From NCBI RefSeq assembly GCF_000328475.2, contig NC_026488.1, positions 1 through 64,000 of the forward strand: a DNA stretch of 64,000 nucleotides, read 5' to 3'. Made by a program: the position numbers and the translations under genes. The notes below the pieces were generated by a model, which ran no database searches, was not told where the DNA came from, and saw only the letters and a program-made list of their open reading frames with translations. Of this stretch, positions 8,653 to 17,762 are shown piece after piece (position 1 is the first letter of the stretch; the number at the start of each line of letters is the position of its first letter). Source of the stretch: Mycosarcoma maydis. Lineage: Eukaryota > Basidiomycota > Ustilaginomycetes > Ustilaginales.

Positions 8653-11600
8653 TCAGACAAGGAAGTCAAGGCAACCGCGACTGCATCCTCTCCACAATAT
8701 CGGCAGCAAATCCTTGTTTTCAAACCCACCCATCGCTCCCAGCAAGTTTGGTGGCGATGCTTCCGTTTCTGCTGGCGATGCAGGTGATGCACGAAGGTTG
8801 TCGTCTAGCTCGACCTGCGCTTCTCCCAGCTTGGCCACCCGAATGCCTCCAATATGCGAGATCCACTCGAGACGAATTTCGCCCGCTTGACTGAACACAG
8901 GCGCCTGTCGGTGCTCCTGCTCGCTCAGAGGCCAGTCTCGTTCTGCTACATCTCGTCCCGCGTTGAGACCAACCGACGTGCTGTGATCCAATCCAGAGGC
9001 CGAGAGCACAGAAGAGCTGGAAAAACCCCGCACAAACTGGGTGCTGGCTGGGCTGGCCAACGCACGGTTGGACCCGAAGCTCGGCCGCGAAGATGACCAC
9101 GAACGACCAAAACCAGACGATGTAAGGCTCCTCTGCGAGCCGTCCGCAAATCGGACTTGCTGACCCGCGAACGGCAAGCTACCATGGATCTGTGACCCTG
9201 GCCGTGACGACACGGAAGACGTCGACATGGAGCCAAAGCCTGCCACCGTACCTACCGAAGAGAAGGCTGAAGACGAAAGGGGCGAGGCAGGTGCTAGACC
9301 GCTCTCAGAGCTGGCGGCCGTGGATGGCGCCCTTTCCATGTCGGTCGACTCTGCCTCGGTCTTGCTGCCACCGAGCGTGGCAAGGCTCGATACGCTGCTG
9401 GTGGATTCAAAGCCTCGTTTTGCCCGGTGAAGTGCAATGTCGCCGGTGCGTTTAGCACCATGACCCTTTCCAGACTCGCGCAAGTCGTCGTCGCAATGTT
9501 TCGGGTTGGGACATCGTGAAAACCAGGGATTGTTGCACGCATCGTCACCTCGATCCAGGGAACCTGGCACATCGACACCACCGAACACATCGTACGACTC
9601 GTCTTCCTCTTCTTGCGATGTAGAAGCTGAAGCTTGCAGAATGTGCCCGTTTGCTTCCGAAAGAGTGTCCTTCAGGAAGGCACCTACCACCGACTGTTTA
9701 CGCGCCCAGTTATTCATCTTGGCGGCGGCAGTGGAATTGCTGCGCATTCTAGCCTTTGTGCCCCAGTCATTGGTGGCGCTGCGTCTGGCGGCCTCTAGCA
9801 TGGGAACGAAACCGTGTCCCAACTCGCCGAGCAAGCTCTGAAGCGTTCCATTCTCGTATGCCTCGAGCAGGGTCGGGATTCTTTTGCCAAACGTCCTGTC
9901 TTCTGGTCCTCCATTAGAGCTGAAGCTTTTGGTGCGCGACGCGTTTGAGCCGAACGAAGTAGAACGTTTGTGCAACAGTGTTTCGAATAGTGGTGTGCCA
10001 GCGTGCGAATTTGACCTGCTGCCCTGGCTGCTTCGACGACGTCGAGGCCCGCCAGAAGTTTGTACGATGGGAGACAAGAACGGGGACGCGATTCTGTGCG
10101 CCTCGGCTTGGACAACATCGTAGGGGCTCAGAAGCTTACGAATGCAGAGCTCTTGTAGGGTGGGGATCCCAAAGACGTTTTTGCTACCAAGCACTCGAGA
10201 CCGACCTGCCACTTTGCCGCGGGTGGCAGCGCCTTGCGCTGTTGAGGGTGTTAGGTCAAAGAGGTCAGCGCCGTCTTGGTCCTCGAACGCGGCTTCGAGA
10301 ATTTGCTGACGTTGACGTTCGCGGTCGTTAGAAGCATCCGTTTCCGTTGCAGCCGATGCATCAGCAGCTGCAGACCCTGGGATGATAGGCAGCTGCGATG
10401 CCGTATCGTCAGCATCTGCAGTAGCGTTGGCTGCGTCGATGCTATCGCTATGATCGCTGCTGTGATCCTGCTCACCGATCGTTGCAAAGATGCTGCCACC
10501 AAGCTCATTGACGCCTCTGGCGAGGAAGCTCTCGACCTGCATCTCGGATCGTGTGCGATCCCACCGTCGCTGTTGGCGTGAAGAGGTGGGCGCAGGGGCA
10601 CGAATTAAAGGTGGAGGCTGCTGTGGTGCGTGTATCAAAGTAGCACTGCCACCCTGGGTGTCGGGTTTGTTTCTGACGGGTGTCGTAGAAAACGCATCAT
10701 CAGCTTCGCCAATATCGTCGAGATCTGCAAATTCGTTGAGCGAGTGTTGCTGACGGATACGCGTTGCACGGTGACATAGAAGCGGACGAACCGTGAGAAC
10801 GCCCGACTTTGGTGGTTTGATCAAGTATGGGTTCGGGAACCAGGTAAAGACATCCAGCTTGAGACGGAGAATCTCCGCCGGAAGGTATTGGAGCTCGTTG
10901 TTGGGGATGTGTAGCTCGGAGAGGTTGTGCAAGTCACCGATGGCAGGCGGAAGGAATTTGAGTTTGTTGGAACGCAACGATAAGACACGAAGATTCTGAA
11001 GCTGAAAGAGAGCGCTGGGTAATTTGGTGAGAGCGTTGGAGCCGAGGAAGATGCTGAGTGTTGCCTGACGGTCGCGATAGTCTCGGTAAGAGTCTGCTGA
11101 ATGGGAGCTGAGTGCACTTGCAGCGCTGTGGTTGCGCGCCAAGGACTGGGCGCGACTGAAACTGGGTTGAAAAGCGGATTGACTGCGTGCGAGGATACGT
11201 TTGGCTGGCGCATGACTGGGCCGCGAAGAAGTGATCTCGTTGTGAATGTGAGCACTAAAAGGAGCAAGGTAGGACTCGTGACGGACAAGACCGCCTGTTT
11301 TGGACTGAAGCAAGCATTGGGGCTCCATAGCAGAAGGAGGTTGGTTTTCATCGTCGCGGTCGTAGCGAGGAGGCGGAAGGGCGACGAAGCGGGAAAGATC
11401 GGCAATGGTAGGGAGGATGTCGGTGATGTTCTTGCAGCTGAGGTCGATTGTGCCTTGCTTAGCTTGCTTTCGTTGGAACATGGCCTCATCTACGACTTTG
11501 CTCCAGAACTTTGCGATTTGGGACCATCGATGCTCTTGCTGCTGTCTGCGCTGGTCGCACTGATGTTTGAACGTCGCTTCGTCCGATGCTACATGTTCCT

Positions 11601-12033
11601 CCGAGGTCGCAGGCGAAGAGTCAGATGCGAAAGGATCAGCGGAAGACGAAAGGGTTGGTGGATCTGCCTGAGGCGCGATGAGCGACGAGCTGGAGCGTTC
11701 TCTGGCTCTACGAGTGGCAGCAAGAAAAGGGTCGAAGCCGGTTTCGGGATGAAGGTCCTCGCTGTGATCTGAGAGGAAGCCATCATCGGAAGAGGAGTCG
11801 TCGTCATCATTGCTTTTGTTCGAGTTCGAGCTCTGGTGGAGAAGTGAGCACGATGCAACGTTGCGTGATGGAGGAATAGCCGACGAGTAGGAAGGCGAGC
11901 TGAGGTGGAGTTGTTTCCAGGCTTCGGACAGGACGATGGGCGAACGTGGCTGTACTCGAGCGGATGAGGATTCGGGTGCAGTTAAGGAGCTAGCCACAGG
12001 GCTTGCGCTGCCTTGGATTGCTGCCGAGTCCAT
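8653..12033 (-). CDS. Large leucine-rich repeat protein, function unknown
   Basis: An intronless 1126-residue protein. About residues 320-400 carry short leucine-rich repeats, reading LTKLPSALFQLQNLRVLSLR, then LKFLPPAIGDLHNLSELHIP and LQYLPAEIL. This is the typical plant/Ras-binding type LRR (LxxLPxxIxxLxxLxxLxLxxN) and is capped by a conserved WFPNPYLIKPP segment. The N-terminal part is Ser/Asp-rich and acidic. A second conserved block, IPTLQELCIRKLLSPYDVVQ (about residue 630), and a small Cys/His-bearing motif, NNPWFSRCPNPKHCDDD (about 830), lie in long disordered stretches. The C-terminus contains IRLEWISHIGGIRVAKLGEAQ. The arrangement resembles uncharacterised fungal LRR proteins of the kind found in fission yeast; I assign no function. 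The start is the ATG at 12031-12033, divergent from HSK3. Confidence 0.85.
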   Translation of the reverse strand: MDSAAIQGSASPVASSLTAPESSSARVQPRSPIVLSEAWKQLHLSSPSYSSAIPPSRNVASCSLLHQSSNSNKSNDDDDSSSDDGFLSDHSEDLHPETGFDPFLAATRRARERSSSSLIAPQADPPTLSSSADPFASDSSPATSEEHVASDEATFKHQCDQRRQQQEHRWSQIAKFWSKVVDEAMFQRKQAKQGTIDLSCKNITDILPTIADLSRFVALPPPRYDRDDENQPPSAMEPQCLLQSKTGGLVRHESYLAPFSAHIHNEITSSRPSHAPAKRILARSQSAFQPSFSRAQSLARNHSAASALSSHSADSYRDYRDRQATLSIFLGSNALTKLPSALFQLQNLRVLSLRSNKLKFLPPAIGDLHNLSELHIPNNELQYLPAEILRLKLDVFTWFPNPYLIKPPKSGVLTVRPLLCHRATRIRQQHSLNEFADLDDIGEADDAFSTTPVRNKPDTQGGSATLIHAPQQPPPLIRAPAPTSSRQQRRWDRTRSEMQVESFLARGVNELGGSIFATIGEQDHSSDHSDSIDAANATADADDTASQLPIIPGSAAADASAATETDASNDRERQRQQILEAAFEDQDGADLFDLTPSTAQGAATRGKVAGRSRVLGSKNVFGIPTLQELCIRKLLSPYDVVQAEAHRIASPFLSPIVQTSGGPRRRRSSQGSRSNSHAGTPLFETLLHKRSTSFGSNASRTKSFSSNGGPEDRTFGKRIPTLLEAYENGTLQSLLGELGHGFVPMLEAARRSATNDWGTKARMRSNSTAAAKMNNWARKQSVVGAFLKDTLSEANGHILQASASTSQEEEDESYDVFGGVDVPGSLDRGDDACNNPWFSRCPNPKHCDDDLRESGKGHGAKRTGDIALHRAKRGFESTSSVSSLATLGGSKTEAESTDMERAPSTAASSESGLAPASPLSSSAFSSVGTVAGFGSMSTSSVSSRPGSQIHGSLPFAGQQVRFADGSQRSLTSSGFGRSWSSSRPSFGSNRALASPASTQFVRGFSSSSVLSASGLDHSTSVGLNAGRDVAERDWPLSEQEHRQAPVFSQAGEIRLEWISHIGGIRVAKLGEAQVELDDNLRASPASPAETEASPPNLLGAMGGFENKDLLPILWRGCSRGCLDFLV

Positions 12034-12704
12034 TATTATAAGATGTCACGGTGATGGTAGAGAGGAGGACCAAGGCATAGGAGAGGCATTGATTGTTGAC
12101 TGTTCTATAGCGTTCAAGGCGAAGGCGAAGGCGTCTCCTTGTTGGCTCAACAGACAAGGCTTGAGGCGCACCACTTAGAGTCCCGAGTTGGCTCGTACGT
12201 GCATCCAACTGACGACTGCTGTCCCCGCCGAACGACACGCTAAAATCACAGTCAGAGTTAATTAACCACCCTTCAAGGCTCAAGACCGCAGTAACGAACT
12301 CATGAGTGACGATAGGTCGTGGGTGTCTTGACGCGACTTATCGAGGGACTCGTGACTCGTGACTGTGACTGTGACTGGGACTGTGACTGTGACTGTGACT
12401 GTGACTGCTTCATGTGACAGGCGAAGGAAACAAGAATCGTGAATCGGATCGAGTGACAGTCGTGATTTCGTGATTTCATTTCGGCAAATCGGGAGAACTA
12501 AGACGCGTCAGAGCTCAGGTCAGGGTCCAAATCGAAGTGTTGGTTTCGTGCAGCTACAATTTTGAATCACATCGTCAACAGAATCACGAATCACCAACGT
12601 GCCAAAACACGATTCGTGATTGCGACCTTGACAACTTGTCACCATTATCGAACCCATATCCACAACGCTTTCCACAGAAAACAAATTGGCTCGCTACGAC
12701 CATC
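12034..12704. promoter_or_regulatory. Divergent intergenic region LRR gene / HSK3
   Basis: Promoter region of about 670 bp for two divergent genes. It contains a tandem GTGACT tract at 12351-12406 and several heptamer-family sites (about 12433, 12463, 12580, 12609). The last of these lie in the presumptive 5' leader of HSK3. Confidence 0.5.
12351..12406 (+). repeat. Tandem CGTGACT/GTGACT tract
   Basis: Two heptamers CGTGACT are followed directly by seven hexamers, GTGACT or the variant GGGACT. The unit appears to be the intergenic heptamer with its leading C lost and then amplified. The tract is about 320 bp upstream of the LRR start codon. Confidence 0.95.
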
Positions 12705-13056
12705 ATGCTTCCGCAAATCCCGACAAATGCAACGTCGCTCACGACAAAGGAGAGGCACTATGCGCAACTCGCAGCAAAGCTAGGGACGCTAGCCAATTCG
12801 TTCGAGATCACCAAGCAGCATCTCAATCTGGCAGCAGAGCAAGCTTTCTACATGCGCAAACTTGGGATTGCGCAAGCATCCACGTAAGTCCAGCCTGATA
12901 TCCCTGCCACACAACTAAGACCTTCCGGCGGCTGACTTTATCTCCGTCTTTGTCTCGCCCTTGGCCTATCCACTTGACTTGGACAGATTCATGGCAGTGC
13001 TCCATGAAGTCGATCGGGAGCAAGATGCACATTCCACTGATGAGGCGCCGCAGTAA
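12705..13056 (+). CDS. HSK3: DASH/Dam1 complex subunit Hsk3, two exons
   Basis: Spliced gene: exons 12705-12883 and 12987-13056, intron 12884-12986 (GTAAGT...CAG), giving 82 residues. Hsk3 is one of the smallest subunits of the ten-protein DASH ring, which couples kinetochores to microtubules in fungi. The first exon carries KERHYAQLAAKLGTLANSF and LAAEQAFYMRKLG, matching the heptad-rich helical Hsk3 pattern (KERxYxxLxxxLxxLxxNxxxTxxxxxxxxxQxxxxRxLG). The second exon, starting F-M-A-V-L-H-E, completes the FM motif that follows the helix in relatives and ends in an acidic tail. The ATG at 12705 is used because the family homology starts just after it. Small size and the intron make this gene easy to miss. 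The splice join is inferred from the frame. Confidence 0.82.
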
Positions 13057-14147
13057 TCTGTCGTGAACATTCTGACCATAGTTGCACTGACATTGCCCAG
13101 ATTCGGCACTCGTGGCAAGGTAGCAAGCCTCGGCCGGCCTCGGTCTGGTGAGCCTCAGACGGCTATTGACTATCCACTTCTGTATTTGTACCTAACTGTT
13201 GACAATCCATATGACTCTGTAGATATACGTCGGATGCGTTCTGCTATCCTCAGCACATTTCTCTCAGCGCACTCGTTGCACATCCAAGACGTTGTTGAGA
13301 ATCGATTAGAAAAAAAAAACTCTGGGACGAGAGGGCACTAGACGAAGCACAGAAAGCCCTATGCAACGGCAGGCTTACCTCTCGATTTCTTGTAGTCATT
13401 TTCTGACGACAAAAGCAGCCCCAGGTCTCCTCATGGGTGATCTGATCGAGACACATGTGAGTCGTGATTCATGATTGCTGTGCAGAGTTATGTACTCACG
13501 CTTTTCGCCTTCATGTGACCAGTGAGAGTCATAGAACGCAGCACAGCGCAACAACGAAGAACCACAATTCATGAATCCCGAATTCCAATCGTGATACTCA
13601 CGACTAAGTTCACACGAGAGGACGAGACTCACACTCCCAGCCCCATGCTCTCGTGGCTTCACGCTTCGTGCTTGCACGAGGTGCCCAAAGCGCCAAGCCA
13701 CACAAAACGCGCGCGTGTGGAGCAAAGCAAATCGTGAATTCAAGCGCTCCAGCTGCAGGGGCTCAGAATCCACATGGCAAACCAGTCACGAGTACAACAC
13801 AGTCACGAAGGGGGCGAAACAGTCATGAATCGTTAGTCGCATTCACGATTCGTGATTCGTGATTGTTACAGCCGCCCCCTCCTCATTCAACCCAGCGTGG
13901 CCCGCACCTTGCTTCTCCCCTTTTTGCTGGTCGTGCGCCTCTCCGCATGCAGTCACCGCTTCAAGCTTGTGTGGTGTGGCCTATGCTACGCGCAAACTCG
14001 GCCATCGACGCGAACAACAACATCACTCGTCCCACTCAACTTGGCTTGCCACTCTCCCCTCACAAGCCTTCTTTCTCTCTTAGCTCCTAGCACCCTCCTG
14101 TACTCCCAACTACGCCTTGGCGAGGCGATCTGAGGTCAACGCCGATA
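13057..14147. promoter_or_regulatory. Intergenic region upstream of the CLC gene, with repeats
   Basis: Holds the 3' end of HSK3 and the CLC promoter and leader (CT-rich from about 13870 to 14110). It is rich in TCGTGA/TCACGA sites (about 13455, 13590, 13730, 13786, 13804). A compact cluster at 13843-13863 contains the 13-bp odd palindrome TCACGATTCGTGA. No gene is recognised. Confidence 0.5.
13843..13863. repeat. Heptamer pair with odd palindrome TCACGATTCGTGA
   Basis: TCACGA and TCGTGA half-sites separated by one base, followed by a second CGTGATT copy. The same 13-bp palindrome recurs at 41959-41971 and 63643-63655. Confidence 0.9.
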
Positions 14148-17100
14148 ATGGCGAACAAGGATCAAGTTGGCACCAATGCCGATCCACCCAACCCTAGCCT
14201 CTCCATCTCAACCCGGCCTATCAACTTAGATCGTGGAACTTACACGGAGCAGTCCGAGGGCCACCACGGCTATCGCTCTGCACCCAGCACCGCTCGCCCT
14301 CGCCTTGCGGGTAGACGTACCATGTCCGCAAAGTCCGAAGTCAGGCGCCTCTCTTCGCTTTTTGTGCCGCCACACACGTATTCCGGTGATCATCAAGAGC
14401 CTTCCACCACCTCTTCGCGTATTAGTGGCTTCCTCAGAGAGCCTCTCAGTCCCATTCGTTCTTTCTACGGAAGCTTCGCCGCCCAAGCCGCTCCGGGCTC
14501 TCGCAAGCGTCGCAAGCAAAACCTCCGTTCTTACGATGACGCAAAGTTCGAAGACGAAATGAATTTACCCGGATCTGCAGGCAACGGCATCCGTGTCTGG
14601 TACGAATCCTACACAACCATCGATTGGATCCACGATGCTATCAAGGAAAGCTCCCGTCTGCGTCGCATCCGCAATCTTAAAGGTATCCGCGGCTTGGCCG
14701 TCAACAGCTGGGATCGCCTTCAAGGCTGGATCATTGTCACCATCACTGGTATTGTCACCGCCTTGATTGCTGGATGCATCGTCAAGTCTGAAGCCGTCCT
14801 CTTCGATCTCAAGGACGGCTATTGCACAAAAGACTGGAGGCTTGCCAAACGCTTCTGCTGTCCGTATGGTGAGGCGCCCGACTGGGACCATCCTACAGTG
14901 TCTGCCTCTTTCTGGTCCTACCGCACCGCCTTCATGTCCAACGCCGCTGTTGCGTCAACCAGTCCAGCTGAGATTGCACACTCTGTGCTCTCCGGCCTTG
15001 GAAAGGGCAACCGCATCCTCAGCGGTTGGGCTGCTCCAGTCGCAGGCAGCCCCGTCTGGTCCAGGTTCGTCGCCTCTGCAAACACATCTAGCACCACTTC
15101 GCTCGCTATGCTGTCTCCTATTGACTCTGGCATCCAAGCCTGCCCTGGCTGGGTCACTTGGAACCACAAGTTTGGCTCCGTCATTAACAGCAATAATCAG
15201 TTAGCTGGTTACTCGATGTATTTTGTCATTGCCGTTCTTTGGGCCTCCATCGCTAGCATCTTGACCATCTATCTCACTTCGAGTGAGCTCTACCTCAAAG
15301 ACCAAGATGCATCTTCATCAGCCACTACCATCCTTACTCAGAAACGAGCTGCGCAGCATCAACAGACTGATGACGTCGTCCATGAACCCACCGAAACCAC
15401 TGCTCTCCTTGCACAGCAACTTCCCAATCAACACTCTTCCCACCCTGCATCGACAGCTGCTCCCACCAACGACGCAAATTGCGTCTCTTCAAGAAACTAT
15501 GCTCGCCTCGCCAACGAGCAACGCGCTCAGAACGCCATTTTGCCCCGAAAGGTCCTCTACTTTGCCACCGGCTCAGGTATCTCGGAAGTCAAATGCATCT
15601 TGAGCGGCTTTGTCATCCACGGATATCTTGGCTTTTGGACTCTCTTCACCAAGTCGGTCGGTCTCACCCTTTCCGTTGCCTCTGGTCTCTCACTCGGCAA
15701 GGAAGGTCCCTTTGTCCACATCGCCTCCTGCGTTGGAAATATCGTTTGTCGCATCTTTCCCAAGTACGAAAACAACGAAGGCAAGCGTCGCGAGATGCTC
15801 TCGTGCGCGTGTGCCGCCGGTGTCGCCGTCGCCTTTGGTGCTCCTGTTGGAGGAGTCCTATTTTCGCTTGAAGAGGTCAGCTACTACTTTCCCAACAAAG
15901 TCATGTTCCGTTCCTTCTTCTGCGCCATGGTCGCTGCCGCCTCCCTTCGCGCCATCGACCCTTTTGGCACTGGCAAGATCGTGCTCTTCCAAGTCACCTA
16001 CGACAAGGACTGGCACTTTTACGAGATGCTCTTCTTTGTCCTTATTGGCATCTTTGGCGGTCTTTATGGTGCCTACTTCACCAAGCTCAACATGTTCTGG
16101 GCCAAAAATGTTCGAGCAAAGACTTGGATGGCCCGACATCCCATTCTTGAGGTCGTCGTCATTACCGTCGTCTCCGCAGCGTTTTCCTTTTTTAACGGAT
16201 ACACCCGCATGGGCGGAGTTGAGCTCATTGCTGATCTTTTCAGCGAATGTCACGAGCACGAGTCCCTCGAAGGGCTCTGCGTCTCGCAGCCTTCGCAGAT
16301 TGGACCCCTGATCATGGCCATCTTGTTTGCCATGGTCCTTAAGGGACTTCTCACGATCATCACGTTTGGCATCAAACTTCCCGCTGGCATCTTCATTCCG
16401 ACTCTCGCGGTCGGCGCCTGCTTCGGTCGAATCGTGGGTCTACTTGTCCAGTATGTCCAATGGACCCACCCTGATGCTGCTTTTTTCGACTGGTGCCCAG
16501 CCTCGGACTCGGTTTGCATCGTGCCAGGCGTCTACGCCATGGTCGGAGCAGCTGCTGCCCTTTCTGGCGTCACCCGAACAACGGTTTCACTTGCTGTCAT
16601 CATGTTTGAGCTTACTGGCACTTTGACCTATTCGGTGCCCGTCATGCTGTCGATTCTGGTCGCCAAGACAATTGCAGATGCGCTTGAGCATAAGGGTATC
16701 TACGATCTCGTGATCGACTTCTCTGGGTTGCCGTACCTCGACAGCAAGACGGAGTACATTTGGAATGGCGTCAACGTGACCGACGCCATGGAGACCGAAG
16801 TAGAAGTGATTTCTCTGGATGCCTTCAACACGGTTCAATCGTTGAGTGACAAGCTCGACCGTCTCGCAAGTGGCTCAGGTTACACTGACGGCGGATTCCC
16901 CATTGTCTCTCGCGTCGTTTCGCCTCTATCGCCAGCCAATCCGCCCATTTCACCGGGTCTATCAACCAGTGTCGGATCACTGATGCCAGATCACAGCCCT
17001 CAGATGCCTGCCCACGAGGACGAGGCAGACTCAGCATCAGCGGCGTCACATCAAATGGTTGGCTACATTGCCGCGAGCGAGCTCGAACATGCCTTGGCAC

Positions 17101-17441
17101 GTGCTGTCAGTTCGGACCCAGACTTGAATCTGCAGACTGCTCGCTGCTCATTCAAGAACTTACCCTTCGTCAGAGCCGAGCACGAGGGAGAAGCGGGTGT
17201 TCGCGATTCGGTACTCTTCATCGCCTCAGACCCACTGGACTTGAGCCGTTATGTTGACAAGGCACCCATCACAGTGCAGATCCATTCGCCGCTCGAGCTC
17301 GTCCATCAGTACTTTACTCGTTTGGGAGTAAGATACCTCATCGTCGTCGACGAACGAGGTCTATATAGGGGAACGATTTTCAAGAAGAGTTACTTGAAGT
17401 TCTTGGCGGATATTGAACGCCAGGGCAAAGATGGACATTAA
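14148..17441 (+). CDS. CLC-family chloride channel/proton exchanger (Gef1-like) with CBS domains
   Basis: An intronless 1097-residue polytopic membrane protein of the intracellular CLC family (yeast Gef1 and animal ClC-3/4/5 group), which sets pH and chloride in Golgi, endosomes or vacuole. Ion-path motifs are intact. The first selectivity loop is GSGISEVK (residue 475 on), and the second is GKEGPFVH with the external gating glutamate at 519. The FSLEE motif carries the internal proton glutamate at 576, and the pore tyrosine lies in GIYD (852). Having both glutamates marks it as a 2Cl-/H+ exchanger rather than a simple channel (family knowledge). The C-terminus holds two CBS domains split by a Pro/Ser linker, the second ending IVVDERGLYRGTIFKKSYL. 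The N-terminal 150 residues are Ser/Arg-rich cytosol. A long insertion (about residues 385-465) lies between membrane helices. The ATG at 14148 follows a CT-rich leader. Confidence 0.96.
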   Translation: MANKDQVGTNADPPNPSLSISTRPINLDRGTYTEQSEGHHGYRSAPSTARPRLAGRRTMSAKSEVRRLSSLFVPPHTYSGDHQEPSTTSSRISGFLREPLSPIRSFYGSFAAQAAPGSRKRRKQNLRSYDDAKFEDEMNLPGSAGNGIRVWYESYTTIDWIHDAIKESSRLRRIRNLKGIRGLAVNSWDRLQGWIIVTITGIVTALIAGCIVKSEAVLFDLKDGYCTKDWRLAKRFCCPYGEAPDWDHPTVSASFWSYRTAFMSNAAVASTSPAEIAHSVLSGLGKGNRILSGWAAPVAGSPVWSRFVASANTSSTTSLAMLSPIDSGIQACPGWVTWNHKFGSVINSNNQLAGYSMYFVIAVLWASIASILTIYLTSSELYLKDQDASSSATTILTQKRAAQHQQTDDVVHEPTETTALLAQQLPNQHSSHPASTAAPTNDANCVSSRNYARLANEQRAQNAILPRKVLYFATGSGISEVKCILSGFVIHGYLGFWTLFTKSVGLTLSVASGLSLGKEGPFVHIASCVGNIVCRIFPKYENNEGKRREMLSCACAAGVAVAFGAPVGGVLFSLEEVSYYFPNKVMFRSFFCAMVAAASLRAIDPFGTGKIVLFQVTYDKDWHFYEMLFFVLIGIFGGLYGAYFTKLNMFWAKNVRAKTWMARHPILEVVVITVVSAAFSFFNGYTRMGGVELIADLFSECHEHESLEGLCVSQPSQIGPLIMAILFAMVLKGLLTIITFGIKLPAGIFIPTLAVGACFGRIVGLLVQYVQWTHPDAAFFDWCPASDSVCIVPGVYAMVGAAAALSGVTRTTVSLAVIMFELTGTLTYSVPVMLSILVAKTIADALEHKGIYDLVIDFSGLPYLDSKTEYIWNGVNVTDAMETEVEVISLDAFNTVQSLSDKLDRLASGSGYTDGGFPIVSRVVSPLSPANPPISPGLSTSVGSLMPDHSPQMPAHEDEADSASAASHQMVGYIAASELEHALARAVSSDPDLNLQTARCSFKNLPFVRAEHEGEAGVRDSVLFIASDPLDLSRYVDKAPITVQIHSPLELVHQYFTRLGVRYLIVVDERGLYRGTIFKKSYLKFLADIERQGKDGH

Positions 17442-17762
17442 AAGAGGGAGCCTTATACAAACGCGTCTACGAACCATACTGAACGAACCTTGAAGAACCC
17501 CCTCAGCATCATCACAGAAAGCATCTCATACGCGTCATTGCTAGATCCAAACATGAAAGTTAGAAAAACCTTGGACGAGGCGTCATCTCTCTCAACTACC
17601 AGATTCTCGTGTCTCACGTCTCACGTCTGCAGTCGCAAAATGTTTTGTCACACCCAGCGCGCTCGAGAAAAAAAATTGTCGAGGACCGGGAACAGGCGGA
17701 TCTATTCGTGATTATCTAGAGCAAAAGTAGAGCTTGTGGTACACGCGAGCATTGCCACTACA
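17442..17762. other. Convergent intergenic region
   Basis: Lies between the 3' ends of the CLC gene and the leftward membrane-protein gene. One heptamer-type site occurs near 17705. Nothing else is seen. Confidence 0.5.
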
